Assembly: GCA_035297145.1 (NCBI GenBank)
Contig: DATGZN010000104.1
Span: 1 to 64,000, forward strand
Length of the DNA: 64,000 nucleotides
Source of the DNA: QHXW01 sp035297145
GTDB taxonomy: Bacteria > Acidobacteriota > Terriglobia > Bryobacterales > Bryobacteraceae
Reading direction: 5' to 3'
The number at the start of each line of letters is the position of its first letter. The first letter of the stretch is position 1. A program made the position numbers and the translations under genes. The notes beneath the pieces were generated by a model. The model was not told the origin of the DNA, did not search any database, and saw only the letters and a program-made list of their open reading frames with translations. Below, in pieces: positions 20,523 to 28,641 of this stretch.

Positions 20523-21360
20523 CCTACTCCTCCTCGCCCTCTCCCCCTGCTTTGCCGGCCCGCCCGCGACATCCCCGCCTCCAATTGCCGATGCCTTCAC
20601 GCGCATGTACAACACCGATTTCGCAGGCGCCCATGCGGATCTTGACCGCTACGTGGCGGCGCAGCCTTCCGATCCCTTCGGCTACGCAGTGCGGTCCAGC
20701 GCTTACTTATTCTCCGAGCTCGACCGTCTCGGCATCCTGGAAAGTGAGTTCTTCGCTGATGATAAGCGCATCATTGAGAAGAAGAAACTCAAGCCGGATC
20801 CGGTAGTGCGCGAAAAGTTCTTGCAGGCAGTCAATGACGCGCAGTCGCGCGGCGCGAAAATCCTGGAGTCAAACGGCAACGATCAGAACGCGCTGTTTTC
20901 CATGGCCATTACGCAGGGAGTCATCATGGATTACACCGCTTTGGTGGAGAAGCGCCAGTTGAGTAGCCTCGCCCCGGCGCGCCGCGCCAATAGCTACGCG
21001 CAGCAACTGCTGAAGGCGAATCCACAGTTCTATGACGCCTACCTGACCACCGGACTCAGCGAATATCTGCTGGGCAGCCTTCCTTTTTATGTCCGGTGGT
21101 TCGTACACTTCGACGGAGTCAATGGAGACAAAGGCACAGGGATTGACAACCTCAAACTCGTCGCACGCTCAGGCCACTATCTGCGGCCGTTTGCCAAAAT
21201 CCTGCTGTCGGTGTGCTATCTGCGCGAGAAGCAGCCCCGCGAAACGCAAAAGCTGCTGGCGGAGCTGACTTCAGAATTCCCTGCTAATCCGCTGCTGCGA
21301 AAGGAATTAGCCAAAGTCGCGGACGATTTGGCGCATGGCGCCGGCACCAGCGCAAAATAG
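20467..21360 (+). CDS. Exported TPR-like protein of unknown function
   Basis: The mature part shows helical pair repeats like TPR units, for example FTRMYNTDFAGAHADLDRYV and ARRANSYAQQLLKANPQFYD. A signal-like segment IALLLLALSPCFA precedes them. The start is uncertain. No ATG lies before the signal peptide except at 20299, inside glnE, and the codons between are made of a palindromic repeat. I therefore give the TTG at 20467 as the best guess. The repeat may have replaced the original start region. The protein probably acts in the periplasm as a scaffold; no enzymatic motif was seen. Confidence 0.6.
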   Translation: MPVPELPLRPFGIACPRIALLLLALSPCFAGPPATSPPPIADAFTRMYNTDFAGAHADLDRYVAAQPSDPFGYAVRSSAYLFSELDRLGILESEFFADDKRIIEKKKLKPDPVVREKFLQAVNDAQSRGAKILESNGNDQNALFSMAITQGVIMDYTALVEKRQLSSLAPARRANSYAQQLLKANPQFYDAYLTTGLSEYLLGSLPFYVRWFVHFDGVNGDKGTGIDNLKLVARSGHYLRPFAKILLSVCYLREKQPRETQKLLAELTSEFPANPLLRKELAKVADDLAHGAGTSAK

Positions 21361-21417
21361 CGTTGCGTCCTCCAAATGTGATAGAGTCTTTTCCCTCGGT
21401 TCGGGAAGGCGGAATCC

Positions 21418-21681
21418 ATGTCGATCCTAGGCAAGAAACCAAAGGCGGACATAGCAGGCTCTCAGTCGGAGCATCTGATCAGCGTCACGAGTTCTTCTGG
21501 AAACGGCGCCTCCGGCCCCACAGTGGGACTGGAGATCCGCCTTCCTGAAATGGGTGTGCTGACTCTGGACATGCGTAGGGAGGAAGCTTACGATCTAGCC
21601 AATGAGCTGCTGGCTGCGGTCGCGAAGGCCCAGCGCAAGCATGAGCAGCAGTTCGGAAGAGTTTGGAACAGCACCTTTTAG
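21418..21681 (+). CDS. Small conserved-looking protein of unknown function
   Basis: This 87-residue open frame has a plausible Shine-Dalgarno (GGAAGGCGGA) just before its ATG. Its C-terminal half is a regular amphipathic pattern (MRREEAYDLANELLAAVAKA) likely to be a helix. The N-terminal half is Ser/Gly-rich. There is no signal peptide or membrane segment. I do not recognise the family. The codon use resembles the neighbours, so I think it is real. Confidence 0.55.
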   Translation: MSILGKKPKADIAGSQSEHLISVTSSSGNGASGPTVGLEIRLPEMGVLTLDMRREEAYDLANELLAAVAKAQRKHEQQFGRVWNSTF

Positions 21682-21816
21682 ACGCCGCCCCTCAGCACGA
21701 TTCCGCACAGTTTACGTTTCTTTACAATTCTTGTCGGGAATCAACTCACTTCTCGAACGTCGTTTATTACAGGTGGCCGTAATCGGACCGCCGTAAAACG
21801 ATCAAGGAGTTATCGC

Positions 21817-22218
21817 ATGATCTACAAATCGAAAAGCATAGGAATGATGATCGTACTTGCCGGCATCGCCATGTTGACGCTTACTACAAAAGCCAAGGCG
21901 GACGATTGGAACAAGGAGACTAATGTAACTCTGAGCGCGCCGATGGAAATCCCTGGGCAGGTGCTGCCAGCAGGAAACTACGTGTTCCAGCTTGCCGACA
22001 ATCAAAGCGATCGCAATATCGTGCAGATCTTCAATGAGGATAAGACTCATCTCATTGCGACAGTTATTGCCATCCCCGCGTACCGCCTCGAGCCATCGGA
22101 CACGACGGTAATCACCCGCGAAGAAGAGCCGGCCGGACGTCCTGAAGTTCTCAGCAGATGGTTTTTCGCCGGCGACCTTCGCGGCGTCGGATTCGTATAT
22201 CCATCGGACCAAAGATAG
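21817..22218 (+). CDS. Exported acidobacterium-type protein of unknown function
   Basis: The 133-residue product has a signal peptide (IGMMIVLAGIAMLTLTTKAKA) followed by a small beta-rich body with APMEIPGQVLPAGNYVFQLA and RNIVQIFNEDKTHLIATVIA. This pattern looks like a family I associate with secreted acidobacterial proteins, but I cannot name it. A strong AAGGAG Shine-Dalgarno lies before the start. The gene is single and followed by a stable stem-loop. The role is unknown. Confidence 0.7.
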   Translation: MIYKSKSIGMMIVLAGIAMLTLTTKAKADDWNKETNVTLSAPMEIPGQVLPAGNYVFQLADNQSDRNIVQIFNEDKTHLIATVIAIPAYRLEPSDTTVITREEEPAGRPEVLSRWFFAGDLRGVGFVYPSDQR

Positions 22219-22233
22219 TGACTAAGTCCCGTC

Positions 22234-22272
22234 GTGGTCGCAGCTCGGCAACACAGACCGAGCCGCGACCAC
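22234..22272. terminator. Strong stem-loop between convergent genes
   Basis: The arms GTGGTCGCAGCTCGG (22234-22248) and CCGAGCCGCGACCAC (22258-22272) pair at 14 of 15 positions around a 9-base loop. They lie between the ends of two convergent genes. There is no U-tract, so it may be a bidirectional terminator or an mRNA-protecting hairpin. Confidence 0.6.
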
Positions 22273-22284
22273 AGGGAGCGGTCG

Positions 22285-22749
22285 TTAGGGCCTATGACTC
22301 AATCGACTCAAAGACTCTTCCAGGATCTCCCACAGCTTCTCCTCCACCGTTTTCCCATCTCGCAGGTGAAGGCTATGCAGAACCACTCCCCCAGGAGGCA
22401 TCAACTGCTGTTCGGAAACCCAGCCGTCATGCACCGTATAGCGAACAATCGGTTGTCCCGCTTCATCGGAGAGTTCCAGAGAGCTGCGATAACTGTGCAA
22501 AGGCACTTCCGAGCCTGACGACGTACTCCCGGCAACCGCGGCGGCCCAGGCCGCGAATGCGGAATCCTGGGTGAAGCCCCGCTTCAGCGTGATGTTGGTG
22601 TATTTCGTCAGTCCAGTTAATTTGCGGACGGATATCGGATTGTCGCCCTGTTGGTAATCGATGACGTTGCTATCGGATCCCAGGCTCGTTTGAAGATTCC
22701 CGAAGGACTCCTGCTCGCCGTCCCACATCCGCAGCTTGTACTTGTGCAT
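22285..22749 (-). CDS. Phage tail-tube (gp19-like) family protein, orphan
   Basis: The core ISVRKLTGLTKYTNITLKRG followed by LELSDEAGQPIVRYTVHDGW matches the T4 gp19-like tail-tube family, which also forms the inner tubes of contractile injection systems. I chose ATG 22749 (MHKYKLRMWDGEQ), giving about 154 residues, the usual family size. A longer frame starting at 22821 is less likely. No sheath, baseplate or AAA+ gene is nearby, so it is an orphan. It may be a domesticated tube protein or a tube subunit for an injection system encoded elsewhere. The family call rests on motif recognition. Confidence 0.65.
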   Translation of the reverse strand: MHKYKLRMWDGEQESFGNLQTSLGSDSNVIDYQQGDNPISVRKLTGLTKYTNITLKRGFTQDSAFAAWAAAVAGSTSSGSEVPLHSYRSSLELSDEAGQPIVRYTVHDGWVSEQQLMPPGGVVLHSLHLRDGKTVEEKLWEILEESLSRLSHRP

Positions 22750-22835
22750 TTCCGTTTCACCCCACAGGTTGCGGCCAGTATACACCTCTGTGTTGCGATC
22801 TCTCTCCATTCCGTTGCACAATCATCGTCGCGTAG

Positions 22836-23393
22836 ATGAGATTGTTTGTCGCCATCGACCTCCCTCCCGAGGTCATCGCCAATCTTGAGTCTCTCCTCGC
22901 CCGCCTCAAGCCCACCGCCCACATCAACTGGAGCTCAATCGAGAATCTCCACATCACCACGAAATTCATCGGCGAATGGCCGGAAGAACGCCTTGCCGAG
23001 TTGACCGCAGCTCTCCACACGCTTGCACCGCGCACCGCGATCCCCATCGTCGTTGAGAAGCTCGGCTTCTTCCCCAACCCGCACGCGCCGCGCGTGTTCT
23101 GGGCAGGCGTCCATGGTGGTGACGCCCTCACGCAGCTCGCCCGCGAAACCGAAGAGGCGCTCTCTGTGCTCGGCATCACCAAGGAACAGCGCCCGTACTC
23201 GCCGCACCTCACGCTCGCGCGCATCAAAACTCCGGGCAAGCAGCCCGCACTTCTGCAAGCTGTCGCTAAGCTGCCGTCCCTCGATTTCGGCAGCTTCACC
23301 GCCGACCGTTTCTTCCTCTATCGCAGCAAGACAGCGCCGACGGGCTCGGTCTACACCCAGCTCGCCGGATTTCCTTTCAGAACCGAAAACTGA
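22836..23393 (+). CDS. thpR: RNA 2',3'-cyclic phosphodiesterase (2'-5' RNA ligase family)
   Basis: The 185-residue protein is a two-histidine phosphoesterase with HxT-type motifs HITT (in ENLHITTKFIGEW) and HLTL (in YSPHLTLARIK) at the expected spacing. The N-terminus MRLFVAIDLPPEV is typical. Family members open 2',3'-cyclic phosphate ends of RNA; the older name comes from in vitro 2'-5' ligation. It is divergent from the gp19-like gene and overlaps the convergent outer-membrane protein gene by 17 bp. Confidence 0.9.
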   Translation: MRLFVAIDLPPEVIANLESLLARLKPTAHINWSSIENLHITTKFIGEWPEERLAELTAALHTLAPRTAIPIVVEKLGFFPNPHAPRVFWAGVHGGDALTQLARETEEALSVLGITKEQRPYSPHLTLARIKTPGKQPALLQAVAKLPSLDFGSFTADRFFLYRSKTAPTGSVYTQLAGFPFRTEN

Positions 23394-23916
23394 ATTCTCC
23401 CGCGGCGATGAACCAGCGGTCATGCGCCTGGGCCGCGGTTATCAAGATGTAGCGGGGAGTCATCCCGAGCCAGAAGTGCCGGCCGTGATCCAGCGCGACG
23501 GCCACGCCAGCCGAGAAATTCCCTCCCCACCCGCTGCGTGGAGAGAGTAAGCCGCTGGTGTCCGAATAATTCTCGTACACTCCACCAGCGCCCGCCGATA
23601 GCTCCAGCCGTCCCTCCCAAACCGGCAGAATGAGGCGCGGCCCAAATTGCACCCAGGTGAACAGGTCTTTCGGATAGAAGGTGTAAAAGTCCTGGCGAAT
23701 AACGCCGGCCGGATGAATAGCCGTCAACGCCCCAGCCTCGAGTCCGAGATGCCGAAACAGGCGGTAGCTATAACTCCCACCCAGACTCACCGCCGCAGAG
23801 GTTCCGAACCTGCCGACGTCGACCGCATCTCCGCCGCTGAACATGACCTGGCTGCGCTCGTCCTGTGCGCGTGCCATGCTCACAGTAAGGAAGAATACAA
23901 GCACAGTAGTCCTCAT
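23377..23916 (-). CDS. Small outer-membrane beta-barrel protein
   Basis: The 179-residue product has a short signal peptide (MRTTVLVFFLTVSMARAQ). A run of alternating hydrophobic/polar strands follows (SAAVSLGGSYSYRLFRHLGL, GRLELSAGAGGVYENY), and the C-terminus ends in Phe (AAGEFSFRF). These are classic outer-membrane barrel features. Its size suggests about eight strands. There is no enzymatic motif, and it may be a structural or adhesion barrel. The 3' end overlaps thpR on the opposite strand. Confidence 0.65.
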   Translation of the reverse strand: MRTTVLVFFLTVSMARAQDERSQVMFSGGDAVDVGRFGTSAAVSLGGSYSYRLFRHLGLEAGALTAIHPAGVIRQDFYTFYPKDLFTWVQFGPRLILPVWEGRLELSAGAGGVYENYSDTSGLLSPRSGWGGNFSAGVAVALDHGRHFWLGMTPRYILITAAQAHDRWFIAAGEFSFRF

Positions 23917-24002
23917 ACTCTATCGACCCGCACTTGCCCGGCCGGCCTACACCCGGTGAAAAATCTTTCGAGACATGACAGAATCGAATAGTCGCTCTGC
24001 TG

Positions 24003-24641
24003 ATGACTCCTCTCCTGGCCCTCGTAGCCGCGTACCTCATCGGAGCCATTCCTTTCGGCTATCTCATCGTGAAATGGATGACCGGCGCCGACGTCCGCGC
24101 GTCGGGCAGCGGCAATATTGGCGCAACAAACGTTCTGCGCACCACCGGACGCGCCGCCGGAATCATCACATTACTCCTCGATATCGCGAAAGGCACAACC
24201 GCCCTCTGGCTCGCGGACAAACTGACTGGCGGCAACATCCACTGGATGAGCGCCGCCGCACTCGCCGTGATGGCCGGCCACGCCTTCCCGATTTTCCTCA
24301 AGTTTCAGGGCGGCAAAGCCGTGGCTAGCTTCATCGGTGCATATCTGTATCTTGCGCCCGTTCCCCTTCTCGCCGTCCTGATTGTCTGGGTGGCGGTGGT
24401 GGCTTACACGCGCCAGGTCTCCATGGGTTCGATTCTCGCTGCCGGAACGTTCCCGCTCGCTGTGTGGCTCTTCATGCAGCCGCCCCTGTCTCTCTTGGCC
24501 GCCGCCACAGTCAGCGGCACGTTTATCATTTACCGCCACCGCGCCAACATCGCCCGCATCCGCAATGGCACCGAACACGTTCTCTCGTTCGGCGCGCGCA
24601 AAGCGATCACGCCTCAGCGATGGCGCATGCGGCGTTCATGA
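24003..24641 (+). CDS. plsY: Glycerol-3-phosphate acyltransferase PlsY
   Basis: The 212-residue membrane enzyme transfers an acyl group from acyl-phosphate to glycerol-3-phosphate, the first step of phospholipid synthesis in most bacteria. The three family motifs are present: SGSGNIGATNVLRTTGR, the DIAKG segment and GHAFPIFLKFQGGKAVA. About five membrane spans are visible. The stop overlaps the start of gpsA (ATGA), which makes its substrate, so the pair forms a logical operon. Confidence 0.95.
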   Translation: MTPLLALVAAYLIGAIPFGYLIVKWMTGADVRASGSGNIGATNVLRTTGRAAGIITLLLDIAKGTTALWLADKLTGGNIHWMSAAALAVMAGHAFPIFLKFQGGKAVASFIGAYLYLAPVPLLAVLIVWVAVVAYTRQVSMGSILAAGTFPLAVWLFMQPPLSLLAAATVSGTFIIYRHRANIARIRNGTEHVLSFGARKAITPQRWRMRRS

Positions 24642-25636
24642 AAAATCTCGCCATCATCGGCGGCGGCTCGTGGGGTACCGCGCTTGCTATAGTGCTGGCT
24701 CCACGTTTTGATTGCGTGCGCCTCTGGGTTTACGAGCAGGAGCTCGCCGACCGTATGTGCGCCACGGGCATTAACGACGTGTACCTGCCCGGTTTTCAAT
24801 TGTCCAAAAACGTCGGCATCCTGAACGACCTCGGCTCGACGATCGACGGCGCCGGAATCGTGCTAAGCGTGGTCCCTTCGCACCTCGTTCGCGCGCTCTA
24901 TCAGCAGATGCTGCCCCACCTCACACCCGCCATGCACCTCGTAAGCGCCACCAAGGGCCTCGAAACCGGCACACTCCTGCGCGTCTCGGAAGTAATCCGA
25001 AAAGTACTCGAGCCGCACTTCGCCCCGCGCATCGCCGTGATCTCCGGCCCCACTTTCGCCCGCGAAGTCGCTCGTGGCGATCCCACGGCGCTGGTGGTTG
25101 CTTCCGCCGATCGCGAGCTTGCCGAAACCGTCCAAGCCGCTTTCGCCGGCCCGACTTTCCGCCTTTACACCAGCTCCGATCCCGTCGGCGTTGAAATCGG
25201 CGGCGCGGTGAAAAACGTCGTCGCCATTGGCGCCGGCGTCTGCCACGGTCTAGGGCTCGGCCATAACGCCGTTGCGGCGCTCATAACGCGTGGTTTAGCC
25301 GAAATCACCCGCTTGGCGATGGCCATGGGCGGCCAGCCTAAAACTCTAGCGGGGCTCGCCGGTTTAGGCGATCTGGTATTAACCTGTACCGGAGATCTTA
25401 GCCGTAATCGACACGTCGGGTTGGAGTTAGCAAGTGGCCGAAAGCTCCCGGAGATCGTCGATTCCATGAAAATGGTGGCCGAAGGCATCAAAACCACCGC
25501 CGCCACCGTCGATCTCGCCCGGCGCCACTCGGTCGAGATGCCCATCGCCCAGCAAATGCATGCCATGCTGGAACTTGGCCGTCCGCCGCAAGAGGCCATC
25601 CGGCAGTTGATGGAGCGCTCGCTTAAGGGAGAATAG
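24638..25636 (+). CDS. gpsA: NAD(P)-dependent glycerol-3-phosphate dehydrogenase
   Basis: The start is ATG 24638 in an ATGA overlap with plsY, giving 332 residues (MKNLAIIGGGSWGTALAIVL). The Rossmann motif GGGSWG, the catalytic block GGAVKNVVAIGAGVCHGLGL with its Lys, and the conserved CTGDLSRNR segment are all present. It reduces dihydroxyacetone phosphate to sn-glycerol-3-phosphate for phospholipid synthesis. In-frame codons upstream overlap plsY and are not needed. Confidence 0.95.
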   Translation: MKNLAIIGGGSWGTALAIVLAPRFDCVRLWVYEQELADRMCATGINDVYLPGFQLSKNVGILNDLGSTIDGAGIVLSVVPSHLVRALYQQMLPHLTPAMHLVSATKGLETGTLLRVSEVIRKVLEPHFAPRIAVISGPTFAREVARGDPTALVVASADRELAETVQAAFAGPTFRLYTSSDPVGVEIGGAVKNVVAIGAGVCHGLGLGHNAVAALITRGLAEITRLAMAMGGQPKTLAGLAGLGDLVLTCTGDLSRNRHVGLELASGRKLPEIVDSMKMVAEGIKTTAATVDLARRHSVEMPIAQQMHAMLELGRPPQEAIRQLMERSLKGE

Positions 25637-25686
25637 TAGTTTAGTACTGCCCGCAACCTTTTATGCCCCAGTGGGTTAAGGAAGAC

Positions 25687-26268
25687 ATGGGGGCCACATC
25701 ATTGGCCTTTGACTGCGACGCCGAATTGATGCTTCGGGTCAGGGAGGGCGACGGGGCGAGCTTCGCTCTGCTGCTCGAGAAGTATCGTGTCTCGGTCGCC
25801 CATTTCCTGTACCGTATGGTGCAGGATCAGCCTGTGGCCGAGGAGTTGGCTCAGGAGGTCTTCTTGCGCGTTTATAAATCCCGCGAATCCTACGAGCCGA
25901 CTGCAAAGTTTACAACCTGGCTCTATCGCATCGCCACGCACCTGGCTTTAAATTGGCTGCGGGACGAAAAAAACGAGCGCGGCCAGGAACGGCTGGACGA
26001 GGTTGCAGAGGATGGCCCAGTTCGGGAAGTCGCCGACCGCACGCCCTCAGTGGAGCACCAGATGGTGCGGCAGGTGAAGTTGGAAGAGGTGCGCAAGGCC
26101 GTTGCCGCGCTGCCTGACAAGCAAAGGGCCGCGGTCCTGATGCACAAGTACGAAGAGATGGACTATTCGCAAATAGCGAAAGTGTTAAGCTGCTCGGAAT
26201 CGGCGGTGAAATCCCTCTTGTTCCGGGCCTATGAAACCTTGCGCGTCCGTTTGGCGCATATGGCTTAA
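25687..26268 (+). CDS. ECF (RpoE-type) RNA polymerase sigma factor
   Basis: I chose ATG 25687 (MGATSLAFDCD), which has AAGGA six to ten bases upstream; an in-frame ATG at 25663 is weaker. The product, about 193 residues, has region 2 (ELMLRVREGDGASFALLLEK through YRIATHLALNWLRDEKN) and region 4 with the helix-turn-helix EEMDYSQIAKVLSCSESAVK. It would direct polymerase to a stress or envelope regulon. An anti-sigma factor gene follows after 11 bp, so its activity is probably held back by that protein. Confidence 0.9.
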   Translation: MGATSLAFDCDAELMLRVREGDGASFALLLEKYRVSVAHFLYRMVQDQPVAEELAQEVFLRVYKSRESYEPTAKFTTWLYRIATHLALNWLRDEKNERGQERLDEVAEDGPVREVADRTPSVEHQMVRQVKLEEVRKAVAALPDKQRAAVLMHKYEEMDYSQIAKVLSCSESAVKSLLFRAYETLRVRLAHMA

Positions 26269-26279
26269 AGGGAAGAAAT

Positions 26280-26768
26280 ATGAATTGCCCCATCAAGACT
26301 CAGGAAAACAGGGAGTGGTTGCTGGAATACTCGGCTGGCCGGCTCGATCGTGAACGGACGATGATGATCGAGCAGCACGTGGAAGCTTGTCCCGACTGCG
26401 CACGGTTTGTGGAAGAGCAGCGCGTGGTGTGGGACGCGCTCGGCCAATGGGAGTCGCCCGATCTTAGCGCGGATTTCGACCGGCGGCTGTACCAGAGGAT
26501 CGACCAGGCACAGCCGTCCTCATGGCTGGCGGCATTCTTGCGGCCGTTCCGGCCATTCTGGCGTCCCATGGTCCCGGTGGCGGCTATGTGTCTGTTGATC
26601 GTGGCGGGTGTCATGTTGCATACGCCGACGGCGGGGGTGAATCCGGTTCACTCGCGCGTGGAAAGTGTCGAGCCGGAGCAGGTGGAGCGTACCCTTGACG
26701 ATTTGCAGATGTTGCGCGAGCTGTCGCTGACCCCGGCGCAGGAGGCCAATACTTCCCAGCCTATGTGA
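26280..26768 (+). CDS. Zinc-finger anti-sigma factor with one membrane span
   Basis: The 162-residue protein has a zinc-binding anti-sigma domain with HVEACPDC (about residues 32-39), like other zf-HC2 proteins. One membrane segment (MVPVAAMCLLIVAGVML, about 98-114) and an acidic periplasmic tail follow. It should bind the upstream ECF sigma factor at the membrane. It is encoded 11 bp after that gene and is followed, nearly overlapping, by a DUF3106 protein gene, so the three probably form one operon. Confidence 0.85.
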   Translation: MNCPIKTQENREWLLEYSAGRLDRERTMMIEQHVEACPDCARFVEEQRVVWDALGQWESPDLSADFDRRLYQRIDQAQPSSWLAAFLRPFRPFWRPMVPVAAMCLLIVAGVMLHTPTAGVNPVHSRVESVEPEQVERTLDDLQMLRELSLTPAQEANTSQPM

Positions 26769-26773
26769 GTGGT

Positions 26774-27349
26774 ATGCGCCATCTTCTTCTCATTGCCGGC
26801 CTTTGTGCGCTGCTGCCAGGGGTAGCCGTGTGCGCCGAGCCGCGCCCGCCGAAGCTGCCGCCGGCAAAGAAGGCGGGAAATGCGAAGGGTGGGAAGGCCC
26901 CGAAAGCTAATGCTAGGGCCCAGGAAGCTCCGCGAGCCGAGGCCAAAGAGGCGCCGCCGAATATCGAACGTTGGAATCGCATGACGCCGGAGGAGCGCGG
27001 CCAAGCTCTGGCCAAGCTGCCACCCGAGCGCCGTCGTGAGTTGCAGCAAAAGCTTCAGGAATTCCGCAACCTGCCACCGGAACAAAAGGAGCAGTTGGGC
27101 GAGCGCTACCGGGCGTTCAGCCAGTTGCCGCCCGAGCGGCAGAACCATGCCCGCGAGCTTTTCCGCCAGTTTAATTCGCTGCCCGAGGACCGCCGTCCGG
27201 TGGTGAAGCAGGAATATGAACAGTTGCGCGCCATGCCGGAAGCGGAGCGCAACGGGCGAATGAATAGCGAGGCGTTCCGCAGCCGCTATAGTCCTTCCGA
27301 GCAGCAGATGTTACGGGATTTATCGCAGACCTTCGGAAGTCCCCGATAG
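26774..27349 (+). CDS. Exported DUF3106-type protein
   Basis: After a signal peptide (MRHLLLIAGLCALLPGVAVCA) and a Lys/Pro/Ala-rich linker, the protein has repeated helical units of the type LPPERR..LQQKLQEFRNLPPEQ. These are characteristic of the DUF3106 family. The ATG at 26774 fits the signal peptide; a GTG at 26765 overlapping the anti-sigma stop is an alternative. It lies last in a sigma/anti-sigma/DUF3106 operon, an arrangement that suggests a periplasmic partner of the envelope sensor. The biochemical function is unknown. Confidence 0.75.
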   Translation: MRHLLLIAGLCALLPGVAVCAEPRPPKLPPAKKAGNAKGGKAPKANARAQEAPRAEAKEAPPNIERWNRMTPEERGQALAKLPPERRRELQQKLQEFRNLPPEQKEQLGERYRAFSQLPPERQNHARELFRQFNSLPEDRRPVVKQEYEQLRAMPEAERNGRMNSEAFRSRYSPSEQQMLRDLSQTFGSPR

Positions 27350-27378
27350 AAAATAATCAGAAATAACCTAATGAAGTA

Positions 27379-27408
27379 TTGTCAATTCCCTGAGATTTCT
27401 GGTACCTT
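27379..27408 (+). promoter_or_regulatory. Candidate promoter for the DksA-type gene
   Basis: TTGTCA (27379-27384) and TACCTT (27403-27408) are 18 bp apart in an AT-rich gap, about 120 bp before the gene. The -10 has the same GGTACCTT context as the glnA promoter candidate. Confidence 0.4.
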
Positions 27409-27525
27409 TTTCTAACCATAGTCTGAGCGGTGGTTCTCGCCCAGCGCGCCACGATGGGGTCCTTTCAATCGCGCGCGAGTCAGCGAAAAATCAGCCTGCG
27501 TAGGACGTTCGAGAAGGAGTGCTAC

Positions 27526-27939
27526 ATGAAAAAAGGCAAAGAGCCTGAGCCCGCGATGCGCCCCGCGGTTTATAAGAAAGTCCTGATCCAGAAGCGGGAG
27601 CAGGTGATGGCCGGTCTGGGCATCAAATTCGACACCCTCGCCAAGATGGGCCGGGTAGCCGAAGAGGACCAGGCGCAGCTTTCGCACGACGAGTTCATCT
27701 CACTGCGCTTGAACAGCCTGGACTACGTGCAGTTGCGCATGATCGAAGAAGCGCTCGACCGCATCGAAGCCGGCGATTACGGCGTCTGCCTGGGCTGCGA
27801 GGAACCGATTCCCGGTAAGCGTCTGCAAGCCGTGCCGTGGGCCAAGTACTGCGTGACCTGCCAGCAAGAGATGAGCAACCCGCACGACGACGCGTCGTCC
27901 TCCGCCAAACCCCGTGTCGGAGTGCAAGAGAACTGGTAG
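27526..27939 (+). CDS. DksA/TraR-type C4 zinc-finger protein
   Basis: I chose ATG 27526, which has AAGGAG seven bases upstream, giving 137 residues. The C-terminal zinc finger is CLGC...CVTC (YGVCLGCEEPIPGKRLQAVP then AKYCVTCQQEM). An N-terminal coiled-coil region (KKVLIQKREQVMAG, LRMIEEALDRIEAGDYG) precedes it, as in DksA-type proteins that enter the RNA polymerase secondary channel. It likely modulates transcription initiation. It is short for DksA itself, so a TraR/YbiI-like role is also possible. Confidence 0.85.
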   Translation: MKKGKEPEPAMRPAVYKKVLIQKREQVMAGLGIKFDTLAKMGRVAEEDQAQLSHDEFISLRLNSLDYVQLRMIEEALDRIEAGDYGVCLGCEEPIPGKRLQAVPWAKYCVTCQQEMSNPHDDASSSAKPRVGVQENW

Positions 27940-27956
27940 AAGGCTGACCCACCAAC

Positions 27957-28436
27957 TCACCGCGGCGGCGCGTTGTTCACGTACTTGTCAAACCAGCGAA
28001 GCATCTCGTAAATAAGCTGTTCATTCGACTCCATTGCTGTATACCAGTGCGGCTCGTGCGGGAGCATCACCAGGCGAGCGGTACCGCCGTTGCCTCTAAT
28101 TGCTTCGTAGAGCTTGCTCGCTTGCAGTGGCGTAGTACCAGGATTCGCGTCTTCCGCGCCGTGCATGATGAGAAGCGGCGTCTTCAATTTGTCGGCGAAG
28201 AAAAATGGGGGGACTTTCAGATAGACATCCGATGCCTCCCAAACCGATCGCCGCTCGTTCTGGAAACCGAAAGGCGTGAGCGTCTTGTTATAAGAGCCGC
28301 TCGTAGCGACACCGGCCCGGAACAAGTCGGAATGGGCCACCAGATTTGCGGTCATTAAAGCGCCGTGGCTGTGTCCCCTGACTCCTATGCGGCCGGGATC
28401 GGCAACGCCAAGGCCAGCTCGATGGTCGCACCCCAA
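27957..28436 (-). pseudogene. C-terminal remnant of an S9 prolyl-oligopeptidase-family serine peptidase
   Basis: The remaining about 159 codons cover only the last part of the alpha/beta-hydrolase domain: the nucleophile elbow GVRGHSHGALMTANLVAHSD, the Asp region MHGAEDANPGT and the His region LPHEPHWYTAMES. Full-length members have several hundred further N-terminal residues including a propeller. Here an in-frame TGA lies just upstream and the upstream 200 bp do not continue the family. I therefore read it as a truncated gene. The stretch 28437-28641 holds nothing I can assign. Confidence 0.75.
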
Positions 28437-28641
28437 TCTTGTTCAGGCGGACGATGCAAGCCCAGGTGCGTGGCGGACTGCCAGATCGTGCCTGGTTGTC
28501 GCGGCTTGCCAATAATCGCCCGACAAATAATGCATCAGAAATGATCGCGTCCACACCGTAGAGGCTTTGCGTGCTCAAGGCACTTCTGGCAGGCATATGA
28601 TTTAGTTCGTGTCATCAGATTTGAACAGCCATCGCCGCGCT

